This document shows, in pieces, positions 1-6,546 of a DNA stretch of 14,638 nucleotides (position 1 is its first letter; each line of letters begins with the position of its first letter). The position numbers and the translations under genes were made by a program. Source of the stretch: Gemmataceae bacterium (GTDB lineage: Bacteria > Planctomycetota > Planctomycetia > Gemmatales > Gemmataceae). The stretch is taken from the NCBI GenBank assembly GCA_017853285.1, contig JAFMJU010000028.1, positions 1 through 14,638 of the forward strand, given 5' to 3'. Below the pieces are notes generated by a model. It did no database searches and was not told the DNA's origin. It saw only the letters and a program-made list of their open reading frames with translations.

Positions 1-295
1 TTCTTTACAAATTCGGGTGAAAAAGGTTAGGAAAACGCCTTGGGGCCAGAGCGTATTGCAGGATAGTGCATCCAGCCTGCGGATCATTCCAAACCTCTCC
101 TCAAATCCCCCAACCGGCCTTCGCTTCCTCTTTTCTTGATCCAAACCTTAAAGTACCATGGACTTGTGATCAGGCCTGTTCTGTGGCTTGGTCTTTTGGC
201 GTTCATGCGGTTGGTGATCGGCAATCATGGGCCATTGGTTCGCCTGATCTGATGCGCCTGGACATTTCCAATTTCACTTGAAGGAGGGGGGTATC
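1..295. other. Gene-free leader upstream of infC
   Basis: No convincing gene is seen on either strand. The only open frame of note on the + strand (GTG at 66 to TGA at 281) gives a composition-poor peptide with no recognisable family, and its stop sits against the infC Shine-Dalgarno, so I treat it as untranslated leader. The stretch is lower in GC than the coding regions around it, which fits a promoter and 5' leader. I found no pair of -35/-10 boxes good enough to name, and no tRNA-like cloverleaf. The end of an upstream gene may lie just outside the window. Confidence 0.5.
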
Positions 296-298
296 ATT
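281..298 (+). promoter_or_regulatory. Strong Shine-Dalgarno and rare ATC/ATT start of infC
   Basis: AAGGAGG at 281-287 is a near-perfect Shine-Dalgarno. In the infC frame it is followed by ATC at 293 (5-nt gap) and ATT at 296 (8-nt gap), with no ATG or GTG at a usable distance. A TTG at 278 lies in frame but upstream of the Shine-Dalgarno, so it cannot use it. IF3 genes in enterobacteria use AUU (and other bacteria AUC/AUA-type codons), letting IF3 repress its own synthesis by rejecting non-canonical start codons. The arrangement here fits that autoregulation. Confidence 0.7.
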
Positions 299-832
299 CG
301 TCCACCATTTGATCGCAGCGCGCCTGCACCGCAGGACCGCGGACACCGAGTCAACGAGCAGATTCGCATCAGCCCCATTCGCCTGATCGGCGCGGAAGGC
401 GAACCCATCGGCGTGGTTCCCACTTCCCAGGCCATGGACATGGCCCGCGAGGCCGGCCTGGATCTGGTTGAGGTCGCCCCCAATGAGCGCCCGCCAGTGT
501 GCAAAATCCTGGATTACGGCAAGTTCCGGTACGAGCAGTCGCGCAAGGCGAACCGCTCCAAGGTCCACCAGCAGAAACTGAAGGAAGTCCGCGTACGCCC
601 GAAGACCGGCGACCACGATGTCGAGGTCAAGGTCAACGCCGCGCGCAAGTTTCTTGAAAACAAGGACAAAGTCCTCATTTTGGTCCAGTTCCGCGGTCGC
701 GAGATGCAGCACCTGCAAGAGGGCAAAAAGGTCCTCGACATGGTGCTGGAAAGACTCGCCGATGTGGCCAAGGTCGAGCGCGGTGCCAGCATGGAAGGCA
801 AACGCATGTCCGCCATGCTTGCCCCCAAGTGA
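296..832 (+). CDS. infC: Translation initiation factor IF-3
   Basis: IF3 binds the 30S subunit, keeps it apart from 50S, and checks the fidelity of start-codon and initiator-tRNA choice. The protein is about 178 residues, normal for the family. The N-terminal domain begins with VNEQIRISPIRLIG and carries DLVEVAPNERPPVCKILDYG, a hallmark IF3 stretch. A basic linker (KFRYEQSRKANRSK) follows. The C-terminal domain has KEVRVRPKTGDHDVEVK, VQFRGREMQH and the ending GKRMSAMLAPK, all diagnostic. I set the start at ATT 296 because it stands 8 nt behind AAGGAGG; ATC 293 is equally possible and adds one residue. A TTG at 278 would put the Shine-Dalgarno inside the gene. The ribosomal protein genes rpmI and rplT, which usually follow infC, are absent downstream. 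Identity is certain; the exact start codon is inferred. Confidence 0.96.
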   Translation: MRPPFDRSAPAPQDRGHRVNEQIRISPIRLIGAEGEPIGVVPTSQAMDMAREAGLDLVEVAPNERPPVCKILDYGKFRYEQSRKANRSKVHQQKLKEVRVRPKTGDHDVEVKVNAARKFLENKDKVLILVQFRGREMQHLQEGKKVLDMVLERLADVAKVERGASMEGKRMSAMLAPK

Positions 833-864
833 TCTCGCCAATCTGGATCAGCCGATGATCAACA

Positions 865-921
865 CCCCGCCGGGTTCCTCGACCCGCGGGGCCAAGGCTG
901 CCGGCCCCTGTCCGGCCGGCA
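865..921 (+). terminator. Tandem GC-rich hairpins after infC
   Basis: Two stems stand side by side. In the first, CCCCG(C)CGGGT at 865-875 pairs with ACCCGCGGGG at 882-891 around a 6-nt loop, with one bulged C. In the second, TGCCGGCC at 899-906 pairs with GGCCGGCA at 914-921 around a 7-nt loop. Neither is followed by a T-run, so this is not a classic Rho-independent terminator. It could stop or pause transcription, protect the infC 3' end, or limit read-through into the oxidoreductase gene starting at 980. Confidence 0.4.
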
Positions 922-979
922 ACCAGAGACTTGAATCAACAGTTCCCTCCCCCAGGTTGATATTTCAAGGAGCGCCGCC

Positions 980-2542
980 ATGGCAAAGCCTAAGCCCCAA
1001 CGCCGCCAGTTCCTAGCCACCTCCACAGCCGCCACGGCTATGGCACTTCCGGCTGCCAGCTACAGCAAGGTCCTAGGCGCCAACGAACGAATGGGCGTTG
1101 CCTTCATCGGCGTGGGAGGCCGATGCCAGGCTCACCTGAGCGTGGTGAAGGATCTTGCCGCCTCACGCAAGGATGTGGCCCCGGTGGCGGTCTGCGATGT
1201 GTGGGACGGCCACGCCGGCAAATACACCCGCATGAACGGCGGGATGAAGGAGGAGAAGGTCTACAACCAGGGCCTGTATCCCTCCGCGAAGGTTGTGGGC
1301 TTGAATCCGGACGATAAACGGCATGTCACCAAGGATTATCGGCGGATCCTGGAACTGCCCGAGGTGGATGTGGTCTGCATCGCCACCCCGGACCACTGGC
1401 ACGCCAAGATCAGCATCGACGCGGCCGACGCCGGCAAGCATGTCTACTGCGAGAAGCCGATGGTGCGCACCATCAACGAGGCGCACGCGGTGGTGGACAC
1501 CATGCAGAAAAAGAACCGCGTCATGACCGTGGGCGTCCAGTCCATGGCCGACCCGGTTTGGCGGATGGCCAACCAGGCGATCCGGTCGGGACTGATCGGC
1601 CATGTCGCCCAGGGGCAGACAAGCTACTACCGCAACTCCCTCGAGGGCCAGTGGCGCTATTACCGGCTCTACCGCCAGATGAATCCCAAGACCATCGACT
1701 GGAACATGTTCCTGGGCAAGGATTTCAACATTTTCCCGGGCGTGCCCCTTGGCCCCGATGTTCCGTTCGACCGCGCCACATTCGCCCAATGGCGCTGCTA
1801 CTGGCCCTTCGGCGGCGGCATGTTCACCGACCTGTTCGTCCACCAGACCACCCACATGCTGGAGGCCATGGGCATCCGTTACCCCGGCCGGGTGGTGGGC
1901 GCGGGCGGTCTCTACCTGGAATACGATGGCCGCGATGTGCCCGATGTGGCCACCATCGTCGCCGACTACAACGAGGGCTGCCAGTTGAGCATCAGCGCAA
2001 CGATGATCAGTTCCTACCCCATCGAGGAAGTCATCCGCGGCCGTCTGGGCACCATCAAGTTTGTCAAGAACGGCTATCAGGTGATTCGCGACGATCCCGA
2101 CAAGCGCGCCGGCATCCCCGCGCGCCTGGAACAATCCATCCCCGGCGACCTGGTCGAGTCTAAGACCGGCTTCGTGGACAAGAACGACGACACCAAGGCG
2201 CTTTGGAGCAATTTCCTCGACTGCGTCAAGAAAGGCGACCGCAACACCTGGAGCACCCCCGAACTGGGCGCCGCGGCCTTCACCACGGTGGCCCTGGGCG
2301 TTCAAAGCTACCGGACCGGAAAGGTCATGTTCTGGGATCCCGAACTACGCAAGCCGGTCGAGGCGGACAGCTCCTGGGCTGCCAAGCTGGAAAAACGCAG
2401 CAAGGAACGGGGCAAACCCAACCAGATCCAGGGCTGGGCCGGCGGCGACAGGGGCAGTGTCGTTGTCCCCAATGATTACATGAAACTCGCCGGTCCCTGG
2501 AACGAGGGCAAGGATCCCGCCCCGGAGGGTGTCGGCGAATAA
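980..2542 (+). CDS. Tat-exported Gfo/Idh/MocA family oxidoreductase
   Basis: A predicted NAD(P)-dependent dehydrogenase of the Gfo/Idh/MocA family, acting on an unknown sugar or polyol derivative. Residues 1-34 form a twin-arginine signal (RRQFLA at 8-13, then an Ala-rich hydrophobic stretch), so the enzyme should be folded with cofactor in the cytoplasm and exported. A Rossmann fold begins at residue 38 (GVAFIGVGGRCQAHL). The family EKP motif is at 158-160 (CEKPM), with Lys159 the expected catalytic lysine. The C-terminal substrate domain has FGGGMFTDLFVHQTTHM, with Asp284, His288 and His292 likely near the active site. At 520 residues it is longer than the 330-450 of most members; this long Tat form is common in planctomycetes. 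The start is fixed by AAGGAG at 967-972, 7 nt ahead of ATG. It stands as a single unit before a strong terminator. Substrate cannot be read from sequence. Confidence 0.92.
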   Translation: MAKPKPQRRQFLATSTAATAMALPAASYSKVLGANERMGVAFIGVGGRCQAHLSVVKDLAASRKDVAPVAVCDVWDGHAGKYTRMNGGMKEEKVYNQGLYPSAKVVGLNPDDKRHVTKDYRRILELPEVDVVCIATPDHWHAKISIDAADAGKHVYCEKPMVRTINEAHAVVDTMQKKNRVMTVGVQSMADPVWRMANQAIRSGLIGHVAQGQTSYYRNSLEGQWRYYRLYRQMNPKTIDWNMFLGKDFNIFPGVPLGPDVPFDRATFAQWRCYWPFGGGMFTDLFVHQTTHMLEAMGIRYPGRVVGAGGLYLEYDGRDVPDVATIVADYNEGCQLSISATMISSYPIEEVIRGRLGTIKFVKNGYQVIRDDPDKRAGIPARLEQSIPGDLVESKTGFVDKNDDTKALWSNFLDCVKKGDRNTWSTPELGAAAFTTVALGVQSYRTGKVMFWDPELRKPVEADSSWAAKLEKRSKERGKPNQIQGWAGGDRGSVVVPNDYMKLAGPWNEGKDPAPEGVGE

Positions 2543-2567
2543 ACCGGCTACCCACAAGCATTTTTGG

Positions 2568-2611
2568 AAAGCCCGGCGGGTTGCCTAAACCAGCCGGGCT
2601 TTTCCGTTTTT
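2568..2611 (+). terminator. Rho-independent terminator of the oxidoreductase gene
   Basis: AAAGCCCGGC at 2568-2577 pairs perfectly with GCCGGGCTTT at 2593-2602. Inside the loop GGTT and AACC can pair further. T-rich sequence follows (TTT at 2601-2603, TTTTT at 2607-2611). It lies 26 nt after the TAA stop and separates the oxidoreductase gene from the phospholipase gene. Confidence 0.85.
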
Positions 2612-2760
2612 GCCGGGTTGGCCAACCCTGACGATTCGCCGAAAAATGGTCCAGCCCCGCGGCTAATCAGACTGCTTGAACAGGATTGGCATGAGGGAAG
2701 GGGATGCTACCTCCCGATTGAAATGGCGTGGGGCCACGAACTCCACACTGGACCAGCACC

Positions 2761-4068
2761 TTGAGCGGCAACCCGAAAAGAAACCCGACGCTCCAACGCC
2801 TCGCCCTCCTTGTGGCGACGGCGTTGAGCGTTTTCACGCTAGGGTGCAGCCTCACTGAAAAATTGTCCCTGAAACCCGCTTCCCCCAAATCCCCCACCGG
2901 CGCCGGCCTGGATTCAAAATCACTGGTGGACCTGGGCGCACTTTCCCAATCCAGCAACAAGGCGGGTTTGGATCTGGCCGCGATGATGGACGAGGCGGAG
3001 GAACTGCGGGCAAAAAAAATCGCCTGCGCCAAGGGGCCCAAGCGGAGCATGCTGGTACTCTCCGGAGGCGGCAGTTACGGGGCCTTCCAATCGGGTGTCC
3101 TGAAGGGTTGGGGCGAAACGGGTGGCAGGCCCGAATTCGATGTGATCACCGGGGTGAGCACCGGAGCGCTGGTCGCCGCCATCACCTTCCCCGGTCCGGA
3201 CATGGATTCGATCGGCGAAATGATTTTCACCTCGGTTTCCAACCGCGACATCTTCAAGAAAAAGAACATCGTGGTCGGCCTGACCCAAGGTTATGTGGCT
3301 GACACAAAGCCGCTGCGCGAGATGATCGACGCGATGGTGACGGACGAATACCTCGACCGGGTTGCGGGCCAACACACCCTTGGCCGCCGCCTCTATGTCG
3401 GCACCACCAATCTGGAGACGCGCCGACAAGTGATCTGGGACATGGGCAACATCGCCCTGAAGCACCGGACCGACGGCAGTTCCAAGAAACTTTTCCGCGA
3501 CATCCTGCAAGCCTCCGCCGCCATCCCGGGCATGTTCCCCCCTGTCTCGATACCCATCGAAGTGGGTGGCAAGGTCTACGAGGAAAAGCATGTGGACGGG
3601 GGCGTGACGGCAGGAGTCTTCCTGCGACCGTTCGCGCTGAATCCGGGTGGTGCGCGGGAGAGCCTGGCGGGTTCCGACATCTACATTCTTGTTGCAGGCA
3701 AGTTGTACGCAGACCCCGGCCCAGTGGGAAAAGACCTCATGTCGCTGGGCAGCAGCACGGTTGCCGCCCTGCTATCGGGGCAAGTTCGCGACGAACTGGC
3801 GGAGATCTACGCTGTCAGCGCGTTCCAAGGCATCCATTTCCATCTGGGGGCCGTGCCTGAAAACTACCCCATCACCATGAAATCCTCCGAATTCGACAAA
3901 AAGCAGATGCGGGAACTGTTCCAGGAGGGGCGCCGCCTCGGCCAGACCGGAATGCTTTGGCGCAAGACCCCGCCTGGCGCCTCCCCGGGTGAGCAACCCG
4001 AGGTGCGGGGAGGCAATCACCTCTATCAGATGCCCGACAAGTCCCGGGTTCCCGAATGGGTCAAGTGA
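2761..4068 (+). CDS. Patatin-like phospholipase, probable lipoprotein
   Basis: A predicted lipid acyl hydrolase with a Ser-Asp dyad. All patatin signatures are present: the oxyanion-hole loop LSGGGSYGAF, the nucleophile elbow GVSTG, and the catalytic Asp in HVDGG. Counted from a possible GTG start at 2728, these are Gly113-115, Ser144 and Asp290; from the TTG chosen here subtract 11. The N-terminus has a basic stretch (NPKRNPTLQR), a hydrophobic core and TLGC, which fits a loose lipobox, so the mature protein is probably lipid-anchored facing the periplasm. No in-frame ATG exists near the start and neither GTG 2728 nor TTG 2761 has a good Shine-Dalgarno. I prefer TTG because it gives a signal peptide of normal length (Cys29). 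The C-terminal part from about residue 300 looks family-specific. It is followed by two envelope-related genes on the same strand. Family call is strong; substrate and start are not known. Confidence 0.88.
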   Translation: MSGNPKRNPTLQRLALLVATALSVFTLGCSLTEKLSLKPASPKSPTGAGLDSKSLVDLGALSQSSNKAGLDLAAMMDEAEELRAKKIACAKGPKRSMLVLSGGGSYGAFQSGVLKGWGETGGRPEFDVITGVSTGALVAAITFPGPDMDSIGEMIFTSVSNRDIFKKKNIVVGLTQGYVADTKPLREMIDAMVTDEYLDRVAGQHTLGRRLYVGTTNLETRRQVIWDMGNIALKHRTDGSSKKLFRDILQASAAIPGMFPPVSIPIEVGGKVYEEKHVDGGVTAGVFLRPFALNPGGARESLAGSDIYILVAGKLYADPGPVGKDLMSLGSSTVAALLSGQVRDELAEIYAVSAFQGIHFHLGAVPENYPITMKSSEFDKKQMRELFQEGRRLGQTGMLWRKTPPGASPGEQPEVRGGNHLYQMPDKSRVPEWVK

Positions 4069-4146
4069 CCCGCCAAGCCCATCACACGGGTGACCGCCCC
4101 GAAAAACCATGGTAATCTGGGGCATCCCTGTGGGCTCCCCTCTGGC

Positions 4147-4587
4147 ATGGCATCCCTCTTACAATCCCCCCTGTTTCTACTCGGATCGGTTTGGACCCTT
4201 CCCAATACCGTCCTCGGATTGACCGCCTGGCTACTGTTGTTTCCACTGGGGGCCCGCTGTCGCCTGGTGCGTGGTGTGTTCGAGATTGAAGGCCGGCCCA
4301 TCAGACTGCTTCTTAAATCCTGCTTCGGCGGCGCCATGGGTGTCACCTTCGGGCAAACGGTCCTGTCTTGGAGCGAAGCCACCCACAGGGTGGCCCGCGA
4401 CCATGAGCGGATTCATGTGCGGCAGTACCTGGTTTGGGGGCCGTTGTTCCTGCCCGCCTACGGTCTGGCTTCCTTGTGGGTTTGGCTTCGCGGTGGCAAC
4501 CCTTATTACGACAACCCGTTCGAGCGACAGGCCTACGCGGTCGCCTGCATCCTTCCCCTGAGCGAATCGGAAGAAGACAACCCATGA
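4147..4587 (+). CDS. Small membrane protein with HExxH zinc-site pattern
   Basis: Not a family I can name with certainty. From ATG 4147 it has 146 residues. A hydrophobic N-terminal segment (about residues 8-34) should cross the membrane, and a second hydrophobic stretch (about 94-114) follows the motif. HERIH at 86-90 is a textbook HExxH, and a Glu in NPFERQAYA (Glu126) lies 36 residues further on, the layout of gluzincin metallopeptidases. This suggests a small membrane-bound metalloprotease-like protein, or a zinc-binding protein that has lost activity. An alternative GTG start at 4090 adds 19 residues without clear signal character. Its stop overlaps the sulfatase start (ATGA at 4584-4587), so the two are probably translated together. 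A role in processing the secreted sulfatase or another envelope protein is a guess from that coupling. Real gene: likely. Enzyme activity: unproven. Confidence 0.7.
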   Translation: MASLLQSPLFLLGSVWTLPNTVLGLTAWLLLFPLGARCRLVRGVFEIEGRPIRLLLKSCFGGAMGVTFGQTVLSWSEATHRVARDHERIHVRQYLVWGPLFLPAYGLASLWVWLRGGNPYYDNPFERQAYAVACILPLSESEEDNP

Positions 4588-6026
4588 CCCACGCGACATT
4601 ACTTGCGATGCTTTTCCTGGCCGGCCAAACCGTTCATCAGGAGTTGTCCCCTGGCGACAAACGACCCAATGTGGTGGTCGTGATCACCGATGACCAGGGG
4701 TACGGTGATATCGGGGCCCATGGCAACCCGCTGCTGAAAACCCCGCACCTGGACAGCCTACACGCGCAAAGCGCGCGATTCACTAATTTCCTCGTTTCCC
4801 CGACCTGCTCGCCAACCCGGGCGGCCCTGCTCACCGGCAGGCATGAGTTCAAAAGCGGCGTGACCCACACCATTCTCGAGCGCGAGCGCCTGGCGCTTTC
4901 CGCCTCCACCTTGCCACAGGCGATGCGCGAGGGCGGCTACACCACCGGCATCTTTGGCAAGTGGCACCTCGGTGATGAAGACGATTATCTCCCTGGCAAG
5001 AGGGGATTCGACAAGGTTTGCATCCATGGGGCCGGGGGGATCGGCCAAACCTACGCGGGCAGTTGCGGTGACGCGCCGGGAAACAAATACACCAATCCGG
5101 CCTTGTGGTGTGACGGCGCCTTCGTGAAGGAAACCGGTTATTGCACGGACATATTCTTCCGCCGGGCCATGAACTGGATGGCGGAGGTGGATGTCAAGAA
5201 GCCGTTCTTTTGCTGGATCGCCACCAATGCCCCACATGCCCCCCTGCAGGTTCGCCCCGAGGATGAGGCCCGTTACGCCGGGAAGGTTACCGCCGAGCAG
5301 GCGAAATTTTTCGGCATGGTGGCCAATATCGATGACAACATCGGCCGACTCATGGCTTTTTTGCATGCGCGAAATCTGCGTGAAAACACCCTGGTACTTT
5401 TCCTAACCGATAATGGTGGCACCGCGGGTGTGCCGGTATTCAACGACGGCATGCGCGGTGCCAAGGGCACCGTCTGGCGAGGCGGAACCCGCGGTTGCTC
5501 TTTCTGGAGCCTGCCCGGGCGGATCCCTCCCGGGGATATCGACACCCTCGCGGCCCACCTGGATGTTGCTCCAACCCTGTTGGATTACACCCAGGTCCCA
5601 GTTCCGAAAGCCCTTGCCTTGCAAATGGAGGGACGCAGCCTAAAGCCCCTCATTCAGGACAAAAAGGCACCATGGGAACCCCGTATGCTCGTCAGTCACC
5701 TGGGCCGCTGGCCGGCGGGAAAGGCCGATGCATACGCCCGGCGGGTCACCGCGATCCAGGATGGCAGGTGGAAACTGATCCAACCGCTGGGCGACAAGGA
5801 TGGACCCTGGAAACTGTTTGACCTGGCCAAGGACCCGGGGGAAAAAACAGACCTGGCTGCCAGCCAACCCGACCTCGTGAAAGCCATGGCCGATCAGCAT
5901 GACGCCTGGTGGCGGTCGGTCCGGCCCGGTTTGGTGAATGAAAACAAAACCGGGCCAGCCATCAATCCCTTCAAGGAGCGGTACTGGGCGCAGTTTCCCG
6001 CTGAAAAGCCACCATCAATGCGTTGA
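4584..6026 (+). CDS. Secreted sulfatase (formylglycine type)
   Basis: A predicted sulfuric ester hydrolase of the alkaline-phosphatase superfamily, acting in the periplasm or outside the cell. The mature part opens with PNVVVVITDDQGYGDIG, whose Asp36-Asp37 bind the active-site Ca2+. CSPTRAALLTGR follows, with Cys75 the residue converted to formylglycine in Cys-type sulfatases. GKWHLGDE (catalytic Lys and His region) and FLTDNGGTAG (remaining metal ligands) complete the site. Residues 1-22 look like a short signal peptide. At 480 residues the length is normal. I place the start at ATG 4584, which overlaps the previous stop and has GGAAGAAG upstream; the frame stays open upstream only because it crosses the preceding gene. 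Planctomycetes carry many such sulfatases for sulfated polysaccharides; the substrate here is unknown. The last 56 nt overlap the oppositely oriented DUF309 gene. No formylglycine-generating enzyme gene is in the window. Confidence 0.93.
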   Translation: MTHATLLAMLFLAGQTVHQELSPGDKRPNVVVVITDDQGYGDIGAHGNPLLKTPHLDSLHAQSARFTNFLVSPTCSPTRAALLTGRHEFKSGVTHTILERERLALSASTLPQAMREGGYTTGIFGKWHLGDEDDYLPGKRGFDKVCIHGAGGIGQTYAGSCGDAPGNKYTNPALWCDGAFVKETGYCTDIFFRRAMNWMAEVDVKKPFFCWIATNAPHAPLQVRPEDEARYAGKVTAEQAKFFGMVANIDDNIGRLMAFLHARNLRENTLVLFLTDNGGTAGVPVFNDGMRGAKGTVWRGGTRGCSFWSLPGRIPPGDIDTLAAHLDVAPTLLDYTQVPVPKALALQMEGRSLKPLIQDKKAPWEPRMLVSHLGRWPAGKADAYARRVTAIQDGRWKLIQPLGDKDGPWKLFDLAKDPGEKTDLAASQPDLVKAMADQHDAWWRSVRPGLVNENKTGPAINPFKERYWAQFPAEKPPSMR

Positions 6027-6546
6027 CCAATGCCCTAGGCACGGCACCATCCCCCGGCGGATGCAAATTCGGGCCCGGTTCACCAGATTTCAGGCCGGAT
6101 GCGGCCAACACCCAGACGGACTGGGGGGGAGGACTGGTGCCCGGTTTCATCCACTCTTCCAGCAGTGGCAGGATTTCGCCCTGGTGCGGCAGTTCCAGTG
6201 GGGGGATTGTCCTCCAGTGGTCAAAAGCCCCGGCGACATGGTGATTCACCGCTGCCGCGTTGCCGGATCTTGCTTTTACACTGGCCGCCGCCAAACGGAT
6301 CAGCCCCTGTAACCAGGATTTTGCGGATCCGGTACGCACCCGCCAAATCCTCTCCCATACTTCGTGGGCCTCCCATGGAAAACCAAGGAGCAACAGATCC
6401 CACCCGTGCCAATACGCGACCGTTTGCCAATCCAATCCGGCGCATGGGGGCAGTTCGATCGTGGCTGGAGCCGGCTCGCCTTGCGAGAAACTCCGGCCTG
6501 GCAGGGGGACTGTCGGAAGGATCCGCGGATTTTCCATCCGGTTCAT
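5971..6546 (-). CDS. DUF309 family protein
   Basis: A 191-residue protein carrying the DUF309 signature FPWEAHEVWERIWR at residues 56-69, with conserved Glu59, His61, Glu62, Trp64 and Glu65, followed by WLQGLIRLAAASVKARSG. DUF309 proteins are small, helical and of unknown function; the EAHE motif suggests a metal or ligand pocket, but this is not established. The family core ends near residue 130. The remaining 60 or so residues are Pro/Gly-rich and extend into DNA antisense to the sulfatase 3' end, so the tail may be poorly conserved. ATG 6546 overlaps the stop of the phosphatase gene upstream (ATGA), which points to translational coupling and perhaps a shared regulatory job. No signal peptide is seen, so the protein is probably cytoplasmic. 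Confidence 0.82.
   Translation of the reverse strand: MNRMENPRILPTVPLPGRSFSQGEPAPATIELPPCAGLDWQTVAYWHGWDLLLLGFPWEAHEVWERIWRVRTGSAKSWLQGLIRLAAASVKARSGNAAAVNHHVAGAFDHWRTIPPLELPHQGEILPLLEEWMKPGTSPPPQSVWVLAASGLKSGEPGPNLHPPGDGAVPRALVNALMVAFQRETAPSTAP

Noticed and set aside
66..281. Open frame in the infC leader (71 codons, GTG start)
   Set aside because: No family resemblance, no Shine-Dalgarno, unlikely composition; its stop lies against the infC ribosome site. A leader peptide cannot be excluded but is not supported.
1163..2305. 380-codon open frame on the - strand
   Set aside because: Exact antisense of the Gfo/Idh/MocA gene; typical shadow frame in GC-rich DNA with no recognisable domain.
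4434..4583. Upstream 50-codon extension of the sulfatase
   Set aside because: It overlaps the HExxH gene in another frame, has no sulfatase similarity, and would hide the signal peptide that begins at ATG 4584.
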